Positions 1 through 7,028 of a DNA stretch of 14,456 nt are shown here, piece after piece. Source of the stretch: JAETTH01 sp964455975. GTDB taxonomy: Bacteria > Bacillota > Clostridia > TANB77 > CAG-508. The stretch lies in contig CAYVYP010000036.1 in NCBI GenBank assembly GCA_964455975.1, forward strand, positions 1 through 14,456. The letters run 5' to 3'. Numbering within the stretch: the first letter of the stretch is position 1; each line of letters opens with the position of its first letter. A program made the position numbers and the translations under genes. A model generated the notes under the pieces. The model did no database searches, was not told where the DNA came from, and worked only from the letters and a program-made list of their open reading frames with translations.

Positions 1-1
1 G

Positions 2-1345
2 GCTTTTCTAACAAAAGGATTAAAAATTAGTATAGAAGATTTAAGAGGAGAAACACATAAAAAAGCTGAATTTCATTTTGAAGGTGGATTAATTTCATTT
101 ATAGAATTTTTAAATAAAAATAAAGAAAAATTACATCCACAACCAATATATATAGAAAAAACAGATGTAGAAGTTCCAGTTGAAATAGCAATACAATATA
201 CAACAGCATATTCAGAAAATATTTATACATTTGTAAATAATATAAATACAATAGAAGGTGGAACTCATTTAGAAGGATTTAAAAGAGGATTAACAAAAGT
301 ATTTAATGATTATGCAAAATCACATAATATATTAAAAGATAAGGATTCTAATCTTCAAGGTGAGGATATAAGAGAAGGAATTACAGCAGTAATTTCTGTA
401 AAAGTAAAAGATCCACAATTTGAAGGACAAACTAAAACAAAATTAGGAAATAGTGTTGTTACAGGAATTGTTCAATCTATGGTAAATGATGCTTTATCAT
501 CATTTTTAGAAGAAAATCCATCAGTAGCAAAAGCTATTCTAGAAAAATGTATTAGTGCATCTCGTGCAAGAGAAGCAGCAAGAAAAGCAAGAGAACTAGT
601 TAGAAGAAAAAATGCATTAGAAAGTTCAACACTTCCTGGAAAATTAGCAGATTGCAGTGAAAAAAATGCTGAAGATTGTGAAGTATATATTGTCGAAGGA
701 GATTCAGCTGGTGGTAGTGCAAAACAAGGAAGAGATAGAAAGTTTCAAGCTATACTTCCATTATGGGGAAAAATGCTTAATGTTGAAAAATCAAGAGCAG
801 ATAAAATATATAATAATGAAAAATTACAACCAGTAATATTAGCAGTAGGAGCAGGAATTGGAGCAGATTTTGATATTTCAAAAATAAGATATGGAAAAGT
901 TATAATAATGGCTGATGCCGATGTTGATGGTGCACATATTAGAACTTTATTATTAACATTCTTCTTTAGATATATGAGACCACTTGTAGAAAATGGAAAT
1001 GTATATTTGGCTCAACCACCTTTATATAAATTATCTAAAAAAGGAATAAAAGATATTTATTGTTATACAGACGAAGATTTGGATAAGGCATTTAAAGATT
1101 TAGCAGAAAAAGGAATAGCAAGAGATTCTATAGGGATTCAAAGATATAAAGGTCTTGGAGAAATGAACCCAGAACAACTTTGGGAAACTACAATGAACCC
1201 TGAATCTAGAATTTTAATAAAAGTAAAATTAGAAGATGCAATTAAAGCAGATGAAATATTTACAATTCTTATGGGAGATGAAATAGCTCCTAGAAGAGAA
1301 TTTATAGAAAAAAATGCTAAATATGTTAAAAATTTAGACATATAA
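2..1345 (+). CDS. gyrB: DNA gyrase subunit B, C-terminal 447 residues (5' end outside window)
   Basis: ATPase subunit of the type II topoisomerase that introduces negative supercoils. The frame is open from base 2 to TAA at 1343-1345, and the start lies upstream of the window. The visible part covers the end of the GHKL/transducer region (YTTAYSENIYTFVNNINT, then EGGTHLEGFKRGLTK), the TOPRIM domain with EGDSAGGS and MADADVDGAHIRT (metal-binding acidic residues), and the C-terminal QRYKGLGEMNPEQLW block. PLWGKMLNVEKS is the form I associate with clostridial GyrB. The protein ends in the usual short tail without insertions. gyrA is on the same strand but about 6.6 kb away, whereas in many Firmicutes it follows directly. 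Composition is less AT-rich than in the secretion genes that follow. The identification is firm; ParE is unlikely because a true GyrA with a GyrA box lies nearby. Confidence 0.97.
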   Translation, partial: AFLTKGLKISIEDLRGETHKKAEFHFEGGLISFIEFLNKNKEKLHPQPIYIEKTDVEVPVEIAIQYTTAYSENIYTFVNNINTIEGGTHLEGFKRGLTKVFNDYAKSHNILKDKDSNLQGEDIREGITAVISVKVKDPQFEGQTKTKLGNSVVTGIVQSMVNDALSSFLEENPSVAKAILEKCISASRAREAARKARELVRRKNALESSTLPGKLADCSEKNAEDCEVYIVEGDSAGGSAKQGRDRKFQAILPLWGKMLNVEKSRADKIYNNEKLQPVILAVGAGIGADFDISKIRYGKVIIMADADVDGAHIRTLLLTFFFRYMRPLVENGNVYLAQPPLYKLSKKGIKDIYCYTDEDLDKAFKDLAEKGIARDSIGIQRYKGLGEMNPEQLWETTMNPESRILIKVKLEDAIKADEIFTILMGDEIAPRREFIEKNAKYVKNLDI

Positions 1346-1440
1346 ATTAATATATTTTTATTTAATAGAAAAATATTTACTTTTTATTATTGAATAAAAT
1401 TATAAAAGAATTAATTAATAAAATAATAAATAAAAAAATT

Positions 1441-1474
1441 AATAGCCAGTAAGATTAAATTCTTACTGGCTATT
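1441..1474. terminator. Perfect 14-bp hairpin downstream of gyrB, strongest in the leftward direction
   Basis: AATAGCCAGTAAGA and TCTTACTGGCTATT form a perfect 14-bp stem around the 6-base loop TTAAAT, about 95 bases after the gyrB stop. For rightward transcription the tail is weak (ATCGAC). For leftward transcription the stem is followed by AATTTTTTTATTTATT, a canonical U-tract. It may stop gyrB transcripts, but its shape is that of an intrinsic terminator for a transcript coming from the right. Confidence 0.75.
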
Positions 1475-1650
1475 ATCGACAAAGCAAATATTAATTGTAA
1501 ATAGAAACTAGAATATATAATGAATTAATCTAATATATATTACTATATAAATAAACTAAAGCACCACATATAAAAATTTACTATTTAGACCATAAATACA
1601 CCACAAGTAACTATATTCATCCAAATAATGGACTAATAATAATCACTTCT

Positions 1651-1701
1651 TTTAATATTTTTTAAGGAGAAAAAACATTCTACTCCTTAAGAAATATTAA
1701 A
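1651..1701. other. Long 19-bp inverted repeat with a 13-base loop
   Basis: Bases 1651-1669 (ending TTAAGGAG) pair with 1683-1701 (starting CTCCTTAA) over 19 positions, with one mismatch that is a G-U pair in rightward RNA. No T-run follows in either direction, so it does not look like a terminator. Each arm contains a Shine-Dalgarno-like TAAGGAG on one strand. The minus-strand copy precedes an eight-codon ATG reading frame that lies wholly inside the hairpin. Confidence 0.6.
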
Positions 1702-1938
1702 GTTCTAGATATAAATATAATCTTTGCATTTTGAATATATTACCTATAATTTAACCATATAGAAAATAATTAAATAATAAATATTTAATTAAATACAGCT
1801 TACATACAAATAATAAACTCTCATCTCCGAAATATAAAAATCTAATAATTAAACTTTTATACATCTTTGCTCGAACAATAAAAAACTATATAAATCTAAT
1901 ATTGCTCTTTGCTTAACTAATATTTATCTTATAATATT

Positions 1939-1968
1939 ATTATAAACAAAATTTAAAAAAATATTCAA
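1939..1968 (-). promoter_or_regulatory. Possible leftward sigma-A-type promoter
   Basis: On the minus strand, TTGAAT (1968-1963) and a perfect TATAAT (1944-1939) are 18 bases apart. In DNA this AT-rich such pairs arise by chance, so support comes mainly from the matching leftward terminator at 1441-1474. It lies upstream of the rightward M14 gene, so any rightward promoter there would overlap it. Confidence 0.3.
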
Positions 1969-1994
1969 AATAAAAATAAATAAATATAATAATA

Positions 1995-2012
1995 AGGGAG
2001 GAAATAAAAATA
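1995..2012 (+). promoter_or_regulatory. Ribosome binding site that places the M14 gene start at an AUA codon
   Basis: AGGGAGG (1995-2001) is the only strong Shine-Dalgarno sequence before the peptidase gene. Eight bases after it lies the in-frame codon ATA (2010-2012). No ATG or GTG is in frame nearby. The first in-frame TTG (2067) and ATG (2079) are more than 60 bases away and would remove residues that look like the normal family N-terminus. Confidence 0.6.
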
Positions 2013-2927
2013 AATAAAATAATTAAAACAAATAAAAAATATTCATATAATTTATTAAAAAATGATTTGGATTATTTAATGTATGAATATAATAATTTAA
2101 AAGTAGGAAATATAGGAAAAAGTATTTTAAATGAAAATATAAAATATGTAAAAATAGGAAATGGAGATAAAAAAATATTTATAAATGCTAGTCATCATGC
2201 AAATGAATGGATAACAAGTTTAGTAATAATGATGTTTATTGAAAAAATATTATATTTAAATAAAAATAATGAAAAATATAAAGGTTATGAAATAAGAGAA
2301 TTATTAAATAAAGTTTCAATTTATATAGTTCCAATGGTAAACCCAGATGGAGTTAATTTATGTTTAATGCAAAAAGAAACATTAAATAATGAAAAATATA
2401 ATTATATTTGGAAGCCATTTATTAATCAATTAGATTTTTGGAAATCTAATATAAGAGGTGTAGATTTAAATTTAAATTATCCTTCAGGATGGAATGAAGC
2501 AAAAAAAATAAAAAATAAATTAGGAATAAATTCTCCAGGAATAAGAGATTATGTAGGACAAAATTATTTATCAGAACCAGAAACAATAGCTATGTATAAA
2601 TTTAGTAAAATAAATAAATTTAAATTAAGTATTTCATTACATTCACAAGGACAAGAAATATATTGGACATATAAAAATATAAAAATAGAAAAAGCAAAAC
2701 AAATAGGAGATTTATTTAAAAAAGTAAGTGGATATAAGTTAACAAAGCCGCAATATAATTCATCTTTTGCAGGATATAAAGATTGGTTTATAGAAGAATT
2801 CAAAAAGCCAGGATATACTATAGAAATAGGAAAAGGAGAAGAAGGAATATCTTTAAAACTAGAAGATGTAGAAAAAACATATAATGAAATAGAAGAAATA
2901 TTTTTTATAGCAATGGAATACATATAA
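2010..2927 (+). CDS. M14C-type zinc carboxypeptidase, likely gamma-D-glutamyl-meso-diaminopimelate peptidase
   Basis: Predicted zinc metallopeptidase of about 305 residues that should cleave peptidoglycan-type stem peptides. Visible motifs are the zinc ligands H63-x-x-E66 in SHHANEW, the NPDG turn, DLNLNYPSGW, the third zinc ligand H211 in SLHSQGQEIYW, and the catalytic Glu272 in YTIEIGKGEEG. Classical carboxypeptidases have NRN where this protein has NLN. Loss of that arginine and the HSQGQEIYW and GKGE motifs fit the bacterial M14C murein peptidases of the ENP1/YqgT kind. No signal peptide or membrane segment is visible, so it may act in the cytoplasm or be exported by the neighbouring machine. 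The start is taken as ATA at 2010, eight bases after AGGGAGG; the first in-frame TTG is 2067. It is the first gene of the rightward secretion set, and wall remodelling for that apparatus is a reasonable inference. Confidence 0.85.
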   Translation: MNKIIKTNKKYSYNLLKNDLDYLMYEYNNLKVGNIGKSILNENIKYVKIGNGDKKIFINASHHANEWITSLVIMMFIEKILYLNKNNEKYKGYEIRELLNKVSIYIVPMVNPDGVNLCLMQKETLNNEKYNYIWKPFINQLDFWKSNIRGVDLNLNYPSGWNEAKKIKNKLGINSPGIRDYVGQNYLSEPETIAMYKFSKINKFKLSISLHSQGQEIYWTYKNIKIEKAKQIGDLFKKVSGYKLTKPQYNSSFAGYKDWFIEEFKKPGYTIEIGKGEEGISLKLEDVEKTYNEIEEIFFIAMEYI

Positions 2928-2930
2928 TAT

Positions 2931-2950
2931 AAAAAGTCGAAAAAAGTCGA
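2931..2950. repeat. Perfect 10-bp tandem repeat AAAAAGTCGA x2 upstream of the operon promoter, possible operator
   Basis: Two exact copies of AAAAAGTCGA lie end to end, ten bases before the -35 box at 2961. A 10-bp period puts both copies on the same face of the helix. Each contains GTCGA, close to the Spo0A box TGTCGAA, and Spo0A is known to use tandem boxes spaced about 10 bp apart. The assignment to Spo0A is a guess; the repeat itself is certain. Confidence 0.5.
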
Positions 2951-2960
2951 TGAAAAGTAA

Positions 2961-2990
2961 TTGACAAATATTTATATAAGGATATATATT
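2961..2990 (+). promoter_or_regulatory. Sigma-A-type promoter of the TraC-like/virB4/cpaE-like operon
   Basis: A perfect TTGACA (2961-2966) is followed after 18 bases by TATATT (2985-2990), about 35 bases before the first start codon. It lies in the gap after the peptidase gene, so the following three genes can be transcribed independently of it. Confidence 0.65.
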
Positions 2991-3013
2991 ATAAATAAAA
3001 TAAATAAAAAGAA

Positions 3014-3027
3014 AGGAGAAAAAAATT
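3014..3027 (+). promoter_or_regulatory. Ribosome binding site that places the TraC-like gene start at an AUU codon
   Basis: AGGAG (3014-3018) is followed after six bases by the in-frame ATT (3025-3027). The first in-frame ATG (3052) is 33 bases from the site, too far for normal initiation, and would remove the Trp-Met-Pro segment that looks like part of the folded protein. Confidence 0.55.
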
Positions 3028-3573
3028 AAAAATAATTCAATAAAAAAATGGATGCCATTTGATAAAATTTTTGAAAATGGAATAATTAAAATGAAAAACA
3101 ATTATTTCATAAAAATAATAAAAATAAACCCAATTAATTTTAATCTTAAAACAATTTTAGAAAAAGAAACAATTTTAAATTCTTATAAAACATTTTTAAA
3201 AACTTGTGATTTTGATATTCAAATTTTAATTCAAAGTGAAAAAGAAGATCTTTCAAAAAATATTTCCAATATTAAATTAAAAATAGAAAAAGAAAAAAAT
3301 AATAAAATAAATAAAATTTCAAAAGAATATATTAATTTTATAATAAAAAATAATTTAAATAAAAAAACAACAAATAAAAATTTTTATTTAATTATTAATT
3401 GTTATGGAAAAGAATTAGAAGAAAAATATATTTTTGAAAATTTAAATGATAAATATTATAAAATAAAAGAATGTTTATTAAATTGTGGTAATATGTGCAC
3501 TGCAATAGAAGAAAAAGAAAAAATACAAGAAATAATATTCAAAATATTTAATTATAAAAAGCAAAATAATTAA
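3025..3573 (+). CDS. TraC/VirB4 N-terminal-like accessory protein of a type IV secretion system
   Basis: A 182-residue soluble protein with no signal peptide or membrane segment. The N-terminal half (WMPFDKIFENGIIKMK, then FIKIIKINPINFNL and FDIQILIQSEKEDL) resembles the short proteins encoded just before VirB4/TrsE-type ATPases in clostridial loci. Those look like a free-standing copy of the N-terminal domain of a TraC/VirB4 ATPase. The middle is a Lys/Asn/Ile-rich, probably helical segment (about residues 80-120), and two cysteines sit in LLNCGNMC near the C-terminus. The start is taken as ATT at 3025, six bases after AGGAG. It is first in the operon behind the 2961 promoter and is separated from virB4 by AT tandem repeats. 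The family is recalled from pattern, not from a search, so the name is tentative, but the position next to virB4 supports it. Confidence 0.6.
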   Translation: MKNNSIKKWMPFDKIFENGIIKMKNNYFIKIIKINPINFNLKTILEKETILNSYKTFLKTCDFDIQILIQSEKEDLSKNISNIKLKIEKEKNNKINKISKEYINFIIKNNLNKKTTNKNFYLIINCYGKELEEKYIFENLNDKYYKIKECLLNCGNMCTAIEEKEKIQEIIFKIFNYKKQNN

Positions 3574-3671
3574 ATAAATAATAAATAAATAATTAAATAA
3601 ATAATAAATAATTAAATAAATAATAAATAATTAATTAAATAATAAATAATTAATTAATAATAAATAACAAT
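3571..3671. repeat. AT-only tandem repeat with a 19-bp period before virB4
   Basis: The unit TAAATAAATAATAAATAAT occurs twice exactly (3594-3612 and 3613-3631). It is flanked by a longer 23-base variant on the left (3571-3593) and two diverged copies on the right (3632-3650 and 3651-3671). The first unit begins with the stop codon of the preceding gene. The array contains one C and no G. Confidence 0.8.
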
Positions 3672-3695
3672 TAATTATTTTATAAAAGGAGAAAT

Positions 3696-5529
3696 TTGAA
3701 AATAAAAAAAAATAGTGATTTTATTGAAGGAACAATAGAAAAAATACAAAATATTTTTCCAACATATATAAATAATAAAAATCCAAAATATATAGAAATA
3801 GATGATACATATTATTCAGGAATATTGATTACTAATTATTATAGAGAACAAGAAGAATTAATTTTAAAAGAATTAATTAATTCTAATACAAATATGAGAA
3901 TTTCTATTTTTTATGAAAAACAAGATTCTTATAAGACAATTAAAGAATTAACTTATTATATAGGAGATGTTGGAGAAAAAATAAAAGAAGAAAATAAAAA
4001 TTCGGAAGACATAGAAATAGCAGCATTTACATATAATGATGCAAAATATATAAGAAAAGAAATGCAAGTAAATAATGAAGATCTTTATTTTTTATATATT
4101 TATATTAGTATTTTTTCAGAAAGTAAAAAAGAATTAGAATATGAATTAAATAAAATAGAAGGAATATTACAAAGTAAAAATATGCAAACAAGAATAGCTT
4201 ATTATAGGCAAGAACAATTATTTTTAAGTTGCTTACCTTTTATGATTAATAATAAAGATGTAAAACAAATATCAAAAAGAAATATATTAACAAATGGACT
4301 AATATCAACATATCCTTTTATATCTTCAGAAATATATGATGAAAATGGAGTGTTTTTTGGAAATAATAAAATTAGTAATTCTCCAATTTTTATAGATAAG
4401 TATAATGAAAAAAAATATAAAAATTCTAATATATGTATATTTGGGACAAGTGGAGGAGGAAAATCATTTTTATGCAAAACACAAGTATTAAGAAATAGGA
4501 TATTAGGAACAGACCAATTTATTATAGACCCAGATAGAGAATATAATAATTTATGTAAAGAGTTAGAAGGAGAATTAATAAAAATAGGGCCAAATTCAAA
4601 TACATATATTAATATTTTTGATATAAGAGAAAATAGTTTAGAAGATTCTGAAAATGGTTTTTTATCAACAAAAATTCAAAAATTAATTACATTTTTTAGT
4701 TTGATTTTTGGAGATATAAATGAAGAAGAAGTTGCACTTTTAGAAGAAAAAATAATTAAATGTTATAAAAATAAAAATATAACATTTGATGATAAAAGTT
4801 TATATGAAAAAGAAGAAGAAGAAAAAATACAAATAAAATTAAAATTTAAAAATACTAGACAAATGCCTATATTAGAAGATTTATATAAATTATTAGAAAA
4901 AGATAAAAAAGCAGAAAGATTTAGGATTAAGTTAAAACCATTTGTATATGGATCATTAAATTATTTTAATAAATATACTAATATAAAAATAGAAAATAAA
5001 TTAATTGTTGCTGATATATATGAAGTGGGAGAAGAAAATATAAAATATGCAATGTTTTTATTTATAGAATTGTTTTGGGATAAAATAAAACAAGATAGAG
5101 AAAAAAATAAAACAATATATTTAGATGAAATTTGGAAATTAATTGGAGTAACATCAAATAAGAATGTAGCGTCCTTTATATATAAAATATTTAAATCAAT
5201 AAGAAAATATGGAGGAAGCAGTGTTGCCATAACACAAGATATATCAGATTTATTTAGCTTAGAAAATGGAACATATGGAAAAAGTATTTTAAATAATTCA
5301 GAATTAAAAATATTTTTTTATTTAGAAAAAGAAAATATAAATATTCTAGAAAAATGTGTTGATTTAATAGAGCAAGAAAAAATAGAAATAAAAAATTTAA
5401 AAAGAGGCGAATGTCTTATGTATATACGGAGAAAATCATGTAATAGCAAAAATCGAAGCAAGTAATTATGAAAAAAATATAATATTAGGAGGAATAAAGG
5501 ATGAAAAGGGTAATAACAGCAATAGGTAA
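3696..5529 (+). CDS. virB4: VirB4/TraC-family type IV secretion ATPase, with an internal +1 frame break at 5427
   Basis: Cytoplasmic, membrane-associated ATPase that powers assembly and transfer in type IV secretion systems. An N-terminal VirB4-type domain of about 240 residues is followed by the P-loop domain: Walker A GTSGGGKS (250-257), Walker B TIYLDEIW with Asp477 and Glu478, and the motif VAITQDISDL with Gln514. Start is TTG at 3696, four bases after AGGAG (3687-3691). The zero frame reads to 5465 (589 residues) but ends in an unlikely tail, RRKSCNSKNRSK. Dropping the C at 5427 gives IGENHVIAKIEASNYEK and beyond, the kind of C-terminus this family has, ending at 5529 (610 residues). The shifted reading overlaps the cpaE-like start by 29 bases, while the unshifted one stops 35 bases before it. 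Very AT-rich but otherwise intact. The family call is firm; which product is made is open. Confidence 0.88.
5424..5430 (+). other. Putative +1 frameshift site 1: ATA-C-GGA in virB4
   Basis: The zero frame reads ATA (Ile577) then CGG (5427-5429). Skipping C5427 gives ATA GGA and restores the VirB4 C-terminus. There is no homopolymer at the site, and the extra base is a C in DNA that is mostly A and T. It shares the form Ile codon, C, GG with two sites in the next gene. Confidence 0.75.
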
Positions 5530-6786
5530 TGAAAAATTAAATATTGAATTAAAAAAAGAAAATAATATAGAAATAATATGTAAAGATATACAATATAAGG
5601 AAGGAATATTAGAAATATTAGAAAAAAATAAAAATATTGATATTATTATTTTAAGTGAAATTATTTCTGGAAAAATAACGATAAAAGAATTAATTGAAAA
5701 AATAAATAAAATAAATAGTAAAATAGAAATTATAATGTTTTTAGAAAATAAAAATGAAAAATTAGAAAGCTATTTAAATTCAAAAAATATAAATAATATA
5801 TTTTATAATAATGAAATTAAAATAAAAGAAATAATAAATAAAATAAATAATATTTCAGAAAAAAATATTATTGAAGAAATTGAAAATCTTAAAAAAATAA
5901 TATATGAAAATAATATAAAATATAAAAATAAAAATATAAAAGAAAGAGAAATGGTTCAAAAAAAAGAAAATAAAGTCATTTGTTTACTAGGAACAGGAGG
6001 AATTCGGCAAAAGTATTATTTCATTAAATTTAGCAAATAGTTTAAGACAAAACAACAAAATACTATTAATAGATTTTGATATTTTAAATAATAATTTACA
6101 TACAATATTAGGAAAAAATAAATTTTCAAAAATATTAAATAAAAAAATAAAAGAAAATAATATTCAAAGAATTGATGAAAAAGATTTAATTATTAAAATA
6201 AATAAAAATATAGATTTAATTTCAGGTATTAATATTTTATTTAATAATAATTATAAATTTAATATAGATAAAATTAATTTAATAATTAATGAATTTAAAA
6301 AAATATATAATTTTATTATTATAGATACTTCTCATGAATGTTTTTTTGAATATAACAGAAAAATAATGGAACAAGCAGATAATTGTATTTTTATATCTGG
6401 AACAAATTTATTAGAAATAAAAAAATCAAATAATTTATTAAAAATATATACAGAAGAGTGGAATATAGAGAAAAATAAAATAAGTGTAATCTTTAATAAA
6501 ATAACTAAAAATTCTATTGATAATAAAATATTAAAAATTATTTTTTCAGATTATAATATTATTCGGAAAAATAAAATTAAATAATAAATATGATTTTATT
6601 ATTAATAAAAATATGAACATTAAATTTTATAATAAAAAAGTATTAAAAGAATTTAAAAATATAAAAAATAATTTAGAAAAAAATAAAACTAAAAAAACAA
6701 ATAAAGAATTAATTAAAAAAATAAAAAATAATTTAAATAAAAAAATACTTAAAAAAACAAAAAATATTTATAATAGATTAAATTAA
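5501..6786 (+). CDS. CpaE/TadZ-like ParA-family ATPase with receiver-like N-terminus, two +1 frame breaks
   Basis: Read across two one-base breaks (C6005 and C6564) this is one protein of 427 residues. Residues 1-115 (MKRVITAIGNEKL, then IDIIILSE and KIEIIMFLENKNE) have the alternating strand-helix look of the receiver-like domain of CpaE/TadZ proteins. A linker leads to a ParA/MinD-type ATPase: deviant Walker A GTGGIGKS (164-171), switch ILLIDFD, Walker B FIIIDTSHE. From Gly355 the tail is about 70 residues, rich in Lys and Asn. The first break falls inside the Walker A motif, so the unshifted product (179 residues) has no working P-loop. Start is ATG at 5501 with AGGAGG eight bases upstream. 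CpaE/TadZ proteins localise pilus or secretion machines at the pole, so here it may position the type IV apparatus. A plain pseudogene is the alternative; the identical form of the breaks argues against it. Confidence 0.75.
6002..6008 (+). other. Putative +1 frameshift site 2: ATT-C-GGC inside the CpaE-like P-loop
   Basis: GGA ACA GGA GGA ATT is followed by CGG (6005-6007) in the zero frame. Skipping C6005 gives GGC AAA AGT and completes the Walker A motif GTGGIGKS. The zero frame ends 11 codons later at 6040. The GGAGGA just upstream could act as an internal Shine-Dalgarno-like stimulator, as in prfB, though those bases also encode the P-loop glycines. Confidence 0.8.
6561..6567 (+). other. 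Putative +1 frameshift site 3: ATT-C-GGA near the CpaE-like C-terminus
   Basis: In the frame entered at site 2, ATT (6561-6563) is followed by CGG (6564-6566). Without a second shift the frame stops at 6582-6584. Skipping C6564 opens 73 further codons to TAA at 6784-6786. The added tail is basic and Lys/Asn-rich, so its protein identity is less certain than at site 2. Confidence 0.65.
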
Positions 6787-6826
6787 TTTTATTTTAACAA
6801 ATTAATTTAGTATAAAATAAAATTAA
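6783..6826. other. AT-only inverted repeat at the end of the CpaE-like gene
   Basis: TTAATTTTATTTTA (6783-6796) is the exact complement of 6813-6826, with a 16-base loop. It begins at the stop codon of the cpaE-like gene. No G or C is in the stem, so it could serve as a weak terminator or be a product of base composition. The rest of the gap to 7028 holds two related GACTTT(A/G)(A/G)GTAAAA stretches (6850 and 6912) and no gene that I can see. Confidence 0.35.
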
Positions 6827-6940
6827 AAAATGAATATAAAATAAAATAAGACTTTAGGTAAAAGTAAAAAGTATATATTAAAACAAGTAAAAATAAAAAT
6901 AAAAATAAATTGACTTTGAGTAAAATATAAAAATTAAAAA

Positions 6941-6970
6941 AATTGAAAAAAACTATACTTTTTTTCAATT
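6941..6970. terminator. 12-bp hairpin upstream of the unknown gene at 7029
   Basis: AATTGAAAAAAA (6941-6952) pairs perfectly with TTTTTTTCAATT (6959-6970) around CTATAC. The T-run lies within the right arm, a form seen in bidirectional terminators. It may end the rightward secretion operon or belong to the leader of the next gene. It is followed by GACCTTCGGAT, which contains a UUCG loop sequence but no strong stem. Confidence 0.4.
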
Positions 6971-7028
6971 AAAGACCTTCGGATATAAGAACTTAATGAA
7001 TTTTATAAAAAGGTAAAAAGGAGTAAAA

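Larger units (their letters stand above)
1428..1935 (-). ncRNA. Candidate leftward non-coding transcript in the gyrB-M14 gap
   Basis: The stretch from 1346 to about 2000 has no credible protein gene: all six frames are broken into short pieces. It does have the two ends of a leftward transcription unit. The sites are a promoter-like TTGAAT / 18 bases / TATAAT (minus strand, 1968-1939) and the strong leftward terminator at 1441-1474. A 19-bp hairpin (1651-1701) lies in the middle. The leftward strand is G/T-rich, unlike the purine-rich coding strands around it. A decayed gene is the main alternative: one short minus-strand frame near 1560-1640 looks weakly protein-like but has stops on both sides. 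This is inference only, with no known RNA family recognised. Confidence 0.25.

Noticed and set aside
2..1345. ParE (topoisomerase IV subunit B) instead of GyrB
   Set aside because: The nearby A subunit carries a GyrA box (QKRGGRG), and the B subunit has the gyrase-like YTTAYSENIYTFVNNINT and QRYKGLGEMNPEQLW segments.
1550..1650. Minus-strand fragment reading LLLVHYLDEYSYLWCIYG, considered as a transposase remnant
   Set aside because: It is under 30 codons with stops on both sides, no catalytic motif, no inverted-repeat ends and no second fragment in frame.
5427..6564. The frame breaks as simple pseudogene decay or sequencing error
   Set aside because: All three are the same base in the same codon context, none is in a homopolymer, and the rest of the locus has no stops or breaks despite many long A-runs. 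Raw reads would still be needed to exclude error.
6971..6990. CTTCGGAT in the 7029 leader as a UUCG tetraloop RNA element
   Set aside because: The flanking bases form no stem beyond one or two pairs.
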